Assembly (NCBI GenBank): GCA_021731325.1
Contig: JAKFXP010000113.1
Span: 1 to 15,449, forward strand
Direction: 5' to 3'
DNA from: Parcubacteria group bacterium
GTDB lineage: Bacteria; Patescibacteriota; Minisyncoccia; Phycocordibacterales; UBA12088
DNA: 15,449 bases
Positions 5,770-11,301 of this stretch are shown here, one piece after another. Within the stretch, counting starts at the first letter, position 1. The number at the start of each line of letters is the position of its first letter. The notes under the pieces were generated by a model, which saw nothing but the letters and a program-made list of their open reading frames with translations, was not told the DNA's origin and made no database searches. The position numbers and the translations under genes were made by a program.

Positions 5770-6219
5770 TACCACCCCAGCGGCGACTGACACATTGAGT
5801 GATTCTTTGCTGCCAAACATGGGTATCTCGATACTGGCGTCACTTTGGTCTATTATCTCGAGTGGGATTCCCGCTACTTCTTCGCCTAAAATAAGTGCGA
5901 GGGGAGTGGCATCCAACGTGAGTGTGGTGTAGGGCTGCGCACGTGCATCTTGCTCTACTGCCACCACCCGCACCCCTTCTTTTTGTAACGTAGTAATGAG
6001 GGTTTGTGTGTGGGGAACACTCTCCCAAGACACACTTGCTTCTGCTCCGAGCGCCGCTTTGGCAATGTCGGTACGCACTCTCCCAAACCGATCAATGGGT
6101 GCGGGAGTATATCCACAAAGATACACTTTTTGTACTCCTGCCCCATCTGCAGTACGGAGTATGGCACCCACATTGTAGGCGCTTCTGATATTATGTAGTA
6201 TGAGATACATGTTGTTCAT
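5731..6219 (-). CDS. SpoU/TrmH-family RNA 2'-O-methyltransferase
   Basis: A 162-residue SPOUT enzyme that methylates a ribose in tRNA or rRNA using S-adenosylmethionine. The three SpoU motifs are present: NIRSAYNVGAILRTADGAG near the N-terminus with the catalytic Asn/Arg, LALILGEEVAGI in the middle, and IEIPMFGSKESLNVSVAAG near the C-terminus, which forms the knot that binds the cofactor. There is no N-terminal RNA-binding extension, so it is a minimal catalytic domain like TrmL; the target nucleotide is unknown. I start at 6219, since upstream residues are not family-like; an ATG at 6210 is also possible. TAGTAT lies eight bases before the ATG, which suggests a leaderless message. The last 39 bases overlap the end of the Mur ligase gene tail to tail. 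Confidence 0.92.
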   Translation of the reverse strand: MNNMYLILHNIRSAYNVGAILRTADGAGVQKVYLCGYTPAPIDRFGRVRTDIAKAALGAEASVSWESVPHTQTLITTLQKEGVRVVAVEQDARAQPYTTLTLDATPLALILGEEVAGIPLEIIDQSDASIEIPMFGSKESLNVSVAAGVVLFHLRSTYRMEE

Positions 6220-6308
6220 TACGATGTATACTACCTGCTTACAAAATATTCGCCACTGTGCGATGATGTGTAGCACATCCCACTAGATTATTTAGTATTC
6301 ACTATCCC

Positions 6309-6686
6309 ATGTTTTCTATATTTCCCGCATTGCTTGATTTTCACCTCTTTGCCGCACTACTGTTACGGGTGGTGATTGGGTATGTTTTCATTATGCATGG
6401 AAAACGTTTATATGATGGTCTTTCGTCAATACTCGCACCAATCCCTGCGCGAGCATTGCAGTGTCTCGCATGGATACAAGGGATTGTGGGCATTCTCCTT
6501 ATTGCAGGTGCGTGGGTGCAAGGTGCGGCATTGGTGGGTGCCATTGTTGCCTTTCTTGGGATTGAGTCTAGTTTGTCACGCGAAAGCACCGCCAACGAAC
6601 GTGAAGTATTGCTTCTGTTGTGGGCTGGGTGCCTCTCCCTCCTCGTCCTGGGTGCAGGACCATACGCTATGGATATACCTCTATAA
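6309..6686 (+). CDS. DoxX-like four-helix membrane protein
   Basis: A 125-residue protein that is almost wholly membrane-embedded. Four hydrophobic helices are seen at about residues 7-29, 45-66, 68-84 and 99-118. The first helix followed by GYVFIMHGKRLYDGL, and QGIVGILLIAGAWVQGAALVGAIVAF in helices 2-3, match the DoxX/DoxD family, whose members are small quinone-linked or redox-related inner membrane proteins. The biochemical role in this organism cannot be read from the sequence. It is divergent from the methyltransferase gene, with 89 bases between the two starts. A TAGTAT box (6293-6298) lies ten bases before the ATG and there is no Shine-Dalgarno. No terminator is seen after it; a promoter for the tRNA follows within 12 bases. 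Confidence 0.8.
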   Translation: MFSIFPALLDFHLFAALLLRVVIGYVFIMHGKRLYDGLSSILAPIPARALQCLAWIQGIVGILLIAGAWVQGAALVGAIVAFLGIESSLSRESTANEREVLLLLWAGCLSLLVLGAGPYAMDIPL

Positions 6687-6697
6687 AAAGACTTGGG

Positions 6698-6726
6698 TCG
6701 ACAATTTTGGTATTTTATTCTATTAT
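6698..6726 (+). promoter_or_regulatory. Sigma70-type promoter for the tRNA-Lys transcript
   Basis: TCGACA (6698-6703, five of six to TTGACA), a 17-base spacer and TATTAT (6721-6726, five of six to TATAAT). Transcription would start near 6733 and include a partial tRNA-Lys copy before the intact gene at 6832. Confidence 0.6.
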
Positions 6727-6753
6727 AGTGCCGAACTACTACGGGTAGTGCAC

Positions 6754-6779
6754 ATATCCGCCCATACCTGTCTTGGTAG
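6754..6779 (+). pseudogene. Partial copy of the tRNA-Lys 5' half
   Basis: ATATCCGCCCATA and, six bases on, TTGGTAG match 6828-6853 of the intact tRNA-Lys region with the same internal spacing, at an offset of exactly 74 bases, close to the tRNA length. The six bases between differ and destroy the D stem, and nothing after 6780 resembles a tRNA. It looks like the remnant of a tandem tRNA duplication within the same transcript. Confidence 0.5.
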
Positions 6780-6831
6780 TCAAAAGGTGCGTGACAAGAA
6801 GATGTGAGTGTAGTGTACAAAGTACATATAT

Positions 6832-6904
6832 CCGCCCATAACTCAGTTGGTAGAGTAGCTCCCTTTTAAGGAGACGGTCGTAGGTTCGAATCCTACTGGG
6901 CGGA
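6832..6904 (+). tRNA. tRNA-Lys (anticodon TTT)
   Basis: A full cloverleaf. Acceptor CCGCCCA pairs with TGGGCGG, with discriminator A at 6904. D arm ACTC/GAGT has a loop with GG; anticodon stem GCTCC/GGAGA (one mismatch at the outer pair) holds CTTTTAA, giving UUU for lysine codons AAA and AAG. The variable loop is CGGTC and the T arm GTAGG-TTCGAAT-CCTAC. The bases after the discriminator are CAC, so CCA is not encoded and must be added after transcription, unlike in the tRNA-Arg of this window. The first pair is C-G rather than the common G-C. Confidence 0.93.
6891..6904 (+). repeat. 14-bp direct repeat, left copy (tRNA-Lys 3' end); possible att site
   Basis: TCCTACTGGGCGGA, the 3' T-arm and acceptor strand of tRNA-Lys, occurs again exactly at 9085-9098 in the same orientation. 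Such duplications of a tRNA 3' end are typical of integration sites. No integrase lies between the copies. Confidence 0.5.
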
Positions 6905-6986
6905 CACGTAGAAAAACCTTATATTGCAAGTTGCTGTGGGGCACCCCAGTGTTGGTTTATAACAAAAAGTGCCGAAATGATAAACG

Positions 6987-7014
6987 AAAGACCTGCATTA
7001 AAAACAGGTCTTTT
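6987..7014. terminator. Hairpin terminator between tRNA-Lys and the sugar transferase
   Basis: AAAGACCTG (6987-6995) pairs exactly with CAGGTCTTT (7005-7013) around a 9-base A-rich loop, with T residues on the plus side to 7014. It stands between converging transcripts and can serve both, better on the plus strand. A second small stem, ACCCC/GGGGT, followed by TCTTTTT lies over the end of the sugar transferase gene (about 7022-7049). Confidence 0.65.
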
Positions 7015-7027
7015 GAAGAGCACCCCT

Positions 7028-7609
7028 TCATAATCGTGGGGTTCTTTTTGTATAGAAGTCTTTCTTTGTATACACGCGACCGCCTGGTATTAGTTGCCAT
7101 TTGAAGCGAGGTGGTAACAGTATCCGCAGAAGATACCTGCACTGCGTCCGGAACGGCGCCTGGAGGTAGTCTTCCAAAAACTTCCGCTCCGTCACAAACT
7201 CGAGACCACCCTCATCATAATCACAATACGCCATCATTGGTTTAAATAAGCCCGGCTTTACCAACAATCTTCGTTCAGGCAAATCTTCGGGAACCCATTT
7301 ACGTGCAAAGCGTTCGCTGTGCGGACGTGGTCCAACCAACATCATTTCACCCTTCAGTACATTGATTAATTGCGGAAACTCATCCACGCGGTGCTTCTTG
7401 AGAAACTTACCGAATGTCGTGAGTCGCATGTCACCAACAATCTTACCCCGCGCATCTCGACCTTGCACCCGTTCCACATAATCAAGTAATTCGTCTGAAT
7501 TACTTACCATTGTGCGAAATTTGTACATACGGAATGGTTTGCCATTTTTACCAATACGTTCGTGTGTATAGAACAAGTATCTGAGTATTCCAATCAAATA
7601 ACGTTTCAT
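7028..7609 (-). CDS. Bacterial sugar transferase (polyprenyl-phosphate glycosyl-1-phosphate transferase family), N-terminally short
   Basis: A 193-residue protein of the PglC/WcaJ family, which starts glycan assembly by moving a sugar-1-phosphate to a lipid carrier. ERIGKNGKPFRMYKFRTM (17-34), RLTTFGKFLKKHRVDEFPQL (62-81) with the Asp76-Glu77 catalytic pair, and KGEMMLVGPRP (86-96) are the family core. The usual start, a KR-x-D segment and a long hydrophobic re-entrant helix of about 30 residues, is missing; only a short hydrophobic piece (YLIGILRYLFY, 4-14) precedes the core. The start is firm: GGAGG lies seven bases before the ATG, and an in-frame stop lies a few codons upstream. The ~90-residue tail after GPRP is longer than in PglC and aromatic/basic. 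It follows two Nudix genes but has its own promoter-like region with two palindromes. Confidence 0.87.
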   Translation of the reverse strand: MKRYLIGILRYLFYTHERIGKNGKPFRMYKFRTMVSNSDELLDYVERVQGRDARGKIVGDMRLTTFGKFLKKHRVDEFPQLINVLKGEMMLVGPRPHSERFARKWVPEDLPERRLLVKPGLFKPMMAYCDYDEGGLEFVTERKFLEDYLQAPFRTQCRYLLRILLPPRFKWQLIPGGRVYTKKDFYTKRTPRL

Positions 7610-7671
7610 TTCCTGCCTCCAATCATCATTGTTACAAAGTTACCGGAAAACCCAGGACTTGCCTGAGTTAC

Positions 7672-7708
7672 TGATAATTATCATAGCACATACATTTACT
7701 TTTGTACA
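7672..7708 (-). promoter_or_regulatory. Putative promoter with overlapping palindromes upstream of the sugar transferase
   Basis: On the minus strand TGTACA (7708-7703), 17 bases, then TATGAT (7685-7680). The perfect 12-bp palindrome TGATAATTATCA (7672-7683) overlaps the -10 box. A leader of about 60 bases follows, with a possible small stem (ACTCAGG/CCTGGGT), then the GGAGG ribosome site. Confidence 0.45.
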
Positions 7709-7720
7709 GTGCCGTACAAA
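7701..7720. promoter_or_regulatory. Inverted repeat over the -35 region
   Basis: TTTGTAC (7701-7707) and GTACAAA (7714-7720) are exact complements with a 6-base gap, and start directly at the stop codon of the Nudix gene (7721-7723). No T-run follows on the minus strand. It overlaps the -35 box of the next gene, so an operator is as likely as a weak terminator. Confidence 0.4.
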
Positions 7721-8185
7721 TTACGTATTGCGTTCAACGTACCCCATGCTCGCATCTCGTTTGGCATCGAGGCCGGCCTTAATGCGTGTCGCCACACCAT
7801 CCGGCACATACAAGTTAATTTCTTTTATATCAACAAACATGCATTGCTCTATCTCACCTGTCTGTGCTGAGACACTGTTGAGCTGACTTTCATCTATAAC
7901 ACCGCAATCAAACATAAAAAAGAGAGCGTCCCCTTTTTCCGCATCTGTGACATACTGCACACAGAGAAACTTCGCCTCACGTATTACTATACCAGTCTCT
8001 TCTTGCGCTTCGCGCACACAGCCAGCAAGAGGGGATTCACCCGCCTCAACCGATCCGCCAGGAAGAGACCACTTGTCTTTGTAACTTGGCTTTACCAGGA
8101 GTATGCGTCCCAACTCATTAAAAATAAGGGCGGCAACATGGACTCGTTTCCTCGGTAACTTTGCGTAATGGTCTAGGTCTTTCAT
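7721..8185 (-). CDS. Nudix hydrolase
   Basis: A 154-residue protein with a complete Nudix box at residues 44-66, G-x5-E-x7-REAQEETGI, the Mg2+-binding helix that cleaves nucleoside diphosphates linked to another group. It is preceded by the usual WSLPGGSVEAGE. The rest is the small alpha/beta fold of about 150 residues with no extra domain. The substrate cannot be read from sequence; candidates include oxidised nucleotides, nucleotide sugars and dinucleotides. The ATG at 8185 lies 24 bases after the stop of the other Nudix gene, so the two are probably one transcript. No Shine-Dalgarno is seen; a TATAAC box stands about 14 bases upstream. A sugar transferase follows after 111 bases, which makes a nucleotide-sugar link possible but not shown. 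Confidence 0.92.
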   Translation of the reverse strand: MKDLDHYAKLPRKRVHVAALIFNELGRILLVKPSYKDKWSLPGGSVEAGESPLAGCVREAQEETGIVIREAKFLCVQYVTDAEKGDALFFMFDCGVIDESQLNSVSAQTGEIEQCMFVDIKEINLYVPDGVATRIKAGLDAKRDASMGYVERNT

Positions 8186-8209
8186 AAGAGAAAAGTTATA
8201 GGTGGTTAA

Positions 8210-8725
8210 TCAAATTTTTAACTCTCTACTCGCCTCTAAAAAAACAAGATCGCGAAATCGAATAAATGTTTCGTCATAATATTCCGGCTTTCTATCTTGC
8301 ATACGCACAATCGCTTCATCAAGTGACATCCATACTATTTCGTGACCTTGTGAGACCTCATTTTCACTTAAACTCGGCTCTATTATCTTAGAAAGGACTT
8401 TCGCCACAAAACAATACGATATTTGTATTGTTTGTGTTTGCATGCGATATTCTATAGTTGCGCCGACATCCGCAACTTTTGCACATTCGCAACCAACTTC
8501 TTCTGCTACTTCTCGGGCAAGTGCCTGTTCGGGGGTCTCTCCGGCATCTATCCCTCCTCCTGGCAATTTGCAGTACCCAAGAGTACGTAAACACTGAAGG
8601 GCAATTTTTCCCTCACTATTGTAGAGAATTGCGCGTACGGTTTTACGTAGACGATATTCTTGCCCCCCGACTTCTTTGGGACCAATATCAAGCGTATAGT
8701 CATTAATCTCTGCGAGTAGTTTCAT
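8210..8725 (-). CDS. Nudix hydrolase (second)
   Basis: A 171-residue protein with a complete Nudix box at residues 57-79, G-x5-E-x7-REVAEEVGC, after GYCKLPGGGIDAGE. A longer N-terminal part (residues 1-28) and a C-terminal segment rich in charged and aromatic residues (DRKPEYYDETFIRFRDLVFL) set it apart from the neighbouring Nudix protein, so these are not recent duplicates. The motif KLPGGGIDAGE and the overall size resemble general nucleotide-cleaning members; the substrate is unknown. I start at ATG 8725; a TTG at 8740 would add five residues. No ribosome site is visible. It heads the minus-strand group 8725-7721, with the 480-base gene-free stretch upstream. Confidence 0.9.
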   Translation of the reverse strand: MKLLAEINDYTLDIGPKEVGGQEYRLRKTVRAILYNSEGKIALQCLRTLGYCKLPGGGIDAGETPEQALAREVAEEVGCECAKVADVGATIEYRMQTQTIQISYCFVAKVLSKIIEPSLSENEVSQGHEIVWMSLDEAIVRMQDRKPEYYDETFIRFRDLVFLEASRELKI

Positions 8726-8916
8726 ACGTAACCTATTCAATATAGCATAATATGCGGATTAGATTACGTTCTGTATGAATACCTTATGGTCGGGTCCATG
8801 CACCTGAAGGGGCACTAAAACCACACTTTATGTCACACACCCACCCTCCGCAACATCCTGATAAACGCAGCCTGTTGAGCCAATTTGTGCATGTACTCGC
8901 GGTTGGAGAATCTGGT

Positions 8917-9100
8917 TATAATAGCCTCATGCTCAGGGGACTAGGTTGGTGGCGAAGCGGACAAGCTAGTCCGCCCAAGGAAGGTGTCTGCACACCTTCC
9001 GAGTAAGATTCGAAGAGGTCGAGTGTACCGCAATGAGGGCGAAGTGAGATACGAGACCTATACCGTCCATATAATGAAAGAAATTCCTACTGGGCGGAAT
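8917..9100 (+). ncRNA. Candidate structured non-coding RNA with a TATAAT box
   Basis: A perfect TATAAT (8917-8922; weak -35) would start transcription near 8930. Downstream GCGGAC (8957-8962) pairs with GTCCGC (8969-8974), extended by TTGG (8946-8949) with CCAA (8975-8978). Next comes a perfect 9-bp hairpin GGAAGGTGT/ACACCTTCC with a CTGC loop (8979-9000). AGGTC (9016-9020) can pair with GACCT (9055-9059). TCCGCCCA (8970-8977) is also complementary to TGGGCGGA (9091-9098), which would close the whole piece like an acceptor stem, in competition with the first hairpin. It does not match RNase P RNA, tmRNA, SRP RNA or 6S RNA by the motifs I know. No T-rich terminator is seen. Confidence 0.4.
9085..9098 (+). 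repeat. 14-bp direct repeat, right copy of the tRNA-Lys 3' end
   Basis: TCCTACTGGGCGGA is identical to 6891-6904, ending at the discriminator base of tRNA-Lys. Bases before and after differ. There is no T-loop here, so this is not an intact tRNA. The segment between the copies is 2.2 kb. A further echo of the tRNA upstream region, GTGTACAAAGT (6813-6823), recurs at 9154-9164. Confidence 0.5.
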
Positions 9101-9179
9101 TGGAGCGTAGCGAACAATTACACTTAGTGATTCGTGGCGACTTAGGGAGTAGTGTGTACAAAGTGCTCCACACACCTCC

Positions 9180-9208
9180 TTGCACCACTCATAATTCCGC
9201 GCTACGAT
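9180..9208 (+). promoter_or_regulatory. Promoter of the CNNM transporter gene
   Basis: TTGCAC (9180-9185), a 17-base spacer and TACGAT (9203-9208). Transcription would begin around 9215, about five bases before ATG 9220, leaving almost no leader. Confidence 0.5.
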
Positions 9209-9219
9209 AGCTTTCACCG

Positions 9220-10167
9220 ATGGAATACTTCATAGTTTTCGGACTCCTTGCGCTCTCTGCAATTTTTGCCGGCCTCACCTTAGGTCTTATGAGCCTCAGC
9301 ACACACGCGCTCGCACGCCAAGCGCGTCTCGGCAACATGTATGCACAAAAAATAGTACCTTTGCGCACACAAGGTAATAGGCTCCTCACCACCCTCCTTC
9401 TGAGTAATGTACTCGTCAACACCGCACTCTCGGTATATTTAGGTTCGATTATATCTGGTGTGTTTGCAGTAGGGCTCGCAACCACCCTCATTTTTGTATT
9501 TGGTGACATTGTCCCCCAGGCTGTGTTTTCACGTCACGCATTGCGTCTTGGTGCGTACTGGGCACCATTTGTACACGGACTCATGTTCGCACTCTGGCCT
9601 ATCACCTCTCCTATCGGTTGGCTTTTGGACAAGTTGCTTGGAGTAGAGCTCCCCACCATCTACTCAAAACAAGAGCTTATGGAAATAATTTCTGAGCATG
9701 AGGATTCCGAACACTCCCCTATTGATGGCGACGAAGAGCGTATTGTGCATGGCGCACTTCAATTCTCACACAAAAAAGCAAAGGATATCATGACGCCGAG
9801 GATGCAGGTCGCCACTTTGCCCGCATCCCAAGCACTTGATGCTACCTTGCGAAAAAAGATTGGGGGGGATGCTTACTCACGATATCCGGTTGTCGATGGA
9901 TCGCCTGAGTATGTGGTGGGTATTCTCTACACCAAAGATGTGTTGCTTGCAGCTGACACCGCCTTGGTTCGCGATATATGTGAAAAAACAGTGTTGCGTA
10001 TCAAACCTGACACCCTCCTCGACACCGTACTCGCCCGCATGCTTAAGCAACAGCTCCACATGGCGATTGTGCGCGATGAGCAATTCGCAATGCTCGGCGT
10101 AGTCACTATGGAAGATATTATTGAAGAGGTGATACAGCAAGAAATCCTTGATGAGGATGATGAATAA
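9220..10167 (+). CDS. CNNM/CorC-type (DUF21 + CBS pair) membrane transporter-like protein
   Basis: A 315-residue protein of the family also called hemolysin C-like, tied to Mg2+ or Co2+ export. Residues 1 to about 150 are the DUF21/CNNM membrane domain: GLTLGLMSL in the first helix is a family signature, and helices at about 55-75, 78-98 and 105-135 follow (TTLLLSNVLVNTALSVYLG, TLIFVFGDIVPQA, MFALWPITSPIGWLLDKLLG). An acidic linker (SEHEDSEHSPIDGDEERI) leads to a CBS pair from IMTPRMQVATLP to VVTMEDIIEEVIQ, which senses adenine nucleotides in relatives. The usual C-terminal CorC_HlyC domain is absent; the protein ends in an acidic tail (ILDEDDE). It stands alone, with its own promoter and convergent to the next gene. 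Confidence 0.92.
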   Translation: MEYFIVFGLLALSAIFAGLTLGLMSLSTHALARQARLGNMYAQKIVPLRTQGNRLLTTLLLSNVLVNTALSVYLGSIISGVFAVGLATTLIFVFGDIVPQAVFSRHALRLGAYWAPFVHGLMFALWPITSPIGWLLDKLLGVELPTIYSKQELMEIISEHEDSEHSPIDGDEERIVHGALQFSHKKAKDIMTPRMQVATLPASQALDATLRKKIGGDAYSRYPVVDGSPEYVVGILYTKDVLLAADTALVRDICEKTVLRIKPDTLLDTVLARMLKQQLHMAIVRDEQFAMLGVVTMEDIIEEVIQQEILDEDDE

Positions 10168-10174
10168 ATAAACA

Positions 10175-10202
10175 ACGTCGTTACAGTATTCTGTAACGAC
10201 GT
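10175..10202. terminator. 12-bp perfect hairpin between convergent genes
   Basis: ACGTCGTTACAG (10175-10186) and CTGTAACGACGT (10191-10202) form a perfect stem with a TATT loop. On the minus strand it is followed by a U-rich stretch (TGTTTATTTATT), fitting a terminator for the small gene at 10215-10481. On the plus strand GTGTGTG follows, so it may only slow or protect the CNNM transcript. Confidence 0.75.
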
Positions 10203-10214
10203 GTGTGTGCTGTC

Positions 10215-10481
10215 TTAGGCGGACATCATTTGGTTAATGATTGCCTCTGCCTCTACACTTACCGAATACCGATATCCACCTTCTGGTGTACTGGTGGTCG
10301 GCTCTCCGAGCGCGTACGGACTTACTTTTTTTATCTTTGCAAGCACAATCATCACTGCACGTTGCACCTCATCCAATCTCTTTCCCAACGTCACGAGATA
10401 ATTGATTAGATCTTTTTTCGTGAACGTCCGTAATTCCAACATTGCTTTACACACTTGTTCGTACGTATGAGACGTGCTCAT
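10215..10481 (-). CDS. Small protein of unknown function (88 residues)
   Basis: I do not recognise this protein. It is soluble and mixed in charge. Residues about 5-55 are predicted helices (EQVCKAMLELRTFTKKDLINYLV, LDEVQRAVMIVLAKIKKV) with the rhythm of a winged-helix or other small helical DNA-binding fold, followed by a short beta-like part (GGYRYSVSV) and a final helix. That resemblance is loose. A clear Shine-Dalgarno (GGAG four bases before the ATG, read from 10486-10489 on the minus strand) supports the start. It is isolated: the holA terminator lies just upstream and a 12-bp hairpin just downstream, so it is transcribed on its own. A small regulator is possible but not shown. Confidence 0.7.
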   Translation of the reverse strand: MSTSHTYEQVCKAMLELRTFTKKDLINYLVTLGKRLDEVQRAVMIVLAKIKKVSPYALGEPTTSTPEGGYRYSVSVEAEAIINQMMSA

Positions 10482-10507
10482 TGCTACTCCTTATTTATAT
10501 CTGATTT

Positions 10508-10537
10508 AAAAAATCCAGAAAACGCTATGTTTTCTGG
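10508..10537 (-). terminator. Rho-independent terminator of the tsaE-polA-holA operon
   Basis: Read on the minus strand, CCAGAAAAC and GTTTTCTGG (10537-10529 and 10523-10515) form a perfect 9-bp stem with a 5-base loop, then A and six T (10513-10508). It stands 49 bases after the holA stop. A second inverted repeat, CAGAAT/ATTCTG (10557-10573), lies between. Confidence 0.8.
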
Positions 10538-10585
10538 CTCCAGATATAGAATGTACCAGAATAATTCATTCTGTCAATGACTTAT

Positions 10586-11296
10586 TCACACCCCTAAACA
10601 CCAGCGTTCGAGGGCGGTATCGAGGTCATATGTCCCCCGATGTGCCTCGTGATACGCTTCCATAAGTGACCTTGAGAGATCGAGTAATTCTGCGCGCGTA
10701 AAAAGTTGTGCCGCGCGTTTTTGTCTACCGAATACCGCTAGTTTTTGGCCTGCTTCTTCAGGAGAAGAGGCGTCTCGGGCTGCAATAAGCCCTTTTACCG
10801 CCCAATGAAGGGTACCTTGAATATTTTCAGGCACAACCCCTGCTCGACGCGCACGCACATATCCAAGCCAAAGCATTCTCCGGTCACGGAGGCAGAGCGC
10901 ATCACTTAGTGAAAAAATATTGAACGCAACCTCCCTCTTTTCTCCTTGAGTATATTCCTCTATTTTTGTTGCATATTTTTCGAGTACCCGTTTTTGATCT
11001 ATCAACAACTTACCTTCAATAACGACAAAGATATTTTCTGAAGCAGCGTACCGTTCAACACGAGACAAAAACACTTCTCGCCCTTCAGCTTTTTCAAGAG
11101 GGCTATGAAATATACCAATGTGTCGCTCAACAAATAATCCTCGCGCCTCAATGAGTGGATCAACTTCACTCTCTTGCACCACTCCCTCAAACCGAAATAC
11201 GAGCGCGTCTGGTCGTTTGGCGAGTAACCCAGCAACCAGCTTATGTGCCTGATCCGCCACTTTATGGGTATTTGTGCCAAAAAAAACGTACAACAT
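10586..11296 (-). CDS. holA: DNA polymerase III delta subunit-like protein (HolA)
   Basis: A 236-residue protein; HolA is usually 320-350 residues, so this is a short form. The N-terminus MLYVFFGTNTHKVADQAHKLVAGL resembles the start of the delta AAA+-like module, but it has no Walker A lysine, as expected of delta, which opens the sliding clamp without hydrolysing ATP. VIEGKLLIDQKRVLEKYA and FNIFSLSDALCLRDRRMLW follow the delta pattern, and the C-terminal helical domain (GLIAARDASSPEEAGQKLAVFG..RAELLDLSRSLMEAYHEAHRG..DLDTALERWCLG) is the collar region. I start at ATG 11296, five bases after the polA stop; the ten residues upstream overlap polA and are not family-like. It is the last gene of the operon with tsaE and polA. 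The assignment rests on pattern, so it is moderately sure. Confidence 0.75.
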   Translation of the reverse strand: MLYVFFGTNTHKVADQAHKLVAGLLAKRPDALVFRFEGVVQESEVDPLIEARGLFVERHIGIFHSPLEKAEGREVFLSRVERYAASENIFVVIEGKLLIDQKRVLEKYATKIEEYTQGEKREVAFNIFSLSDALCLRDRRMLWLGYVRARRAGVVPENIQGTLHWAVKGLIAARDASSPEEAGQKLAVFGRQKRAAQLFTRAELLDLSRSLMEAYHEAHRGTYDLDTALERWCLGV

Positions 11297-11301
11297 GGGT
11301 A

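Larger units (their letters stand above)
8741..9219. other. Gene-free stretch between the Nudix genes and the CNNM transporter
   Basis: About 480 bases with no coding sequence I can support; the open frame on the minus strand at 8966-9217 has no family-like content and runs through hairpins. The first 170 bases show only a small GCATA/TATGC palindrome near the Nudix start and otherwise nothing I recognise. From 8917 on there is a TATAAT box, a series of hairpins, a copy of the tRNA-Lys 3' end (9085-9098) and the promoter of the CNNM gene. Confidence 0.6.

Noticed and set aside
6341..6820. 159-codon minus-strand open frame opposite the DoxX gene
   Set aside because: Antisense to a convincing membrane protein and crossing the tRNA promoter; Arg-rich shadow composition.
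8930..9100. tmRNA, RNase P RNA, SRP RNA or a group I intron inside a tRNA
   Set aside because: No TTCGA T-loop at the 3' end, none of the conserved RNase P or SRP motifs, and the roughly 105 bases between the acceptor-like arms are too few for a group I intron.
8966..9217. 83-codon minus-strand open frame in the gene-free stretch
   Set aside because: It passes through several perfect hairpins and the tRNA 3'-end copy, has no ribosome site and no recognisable domain.
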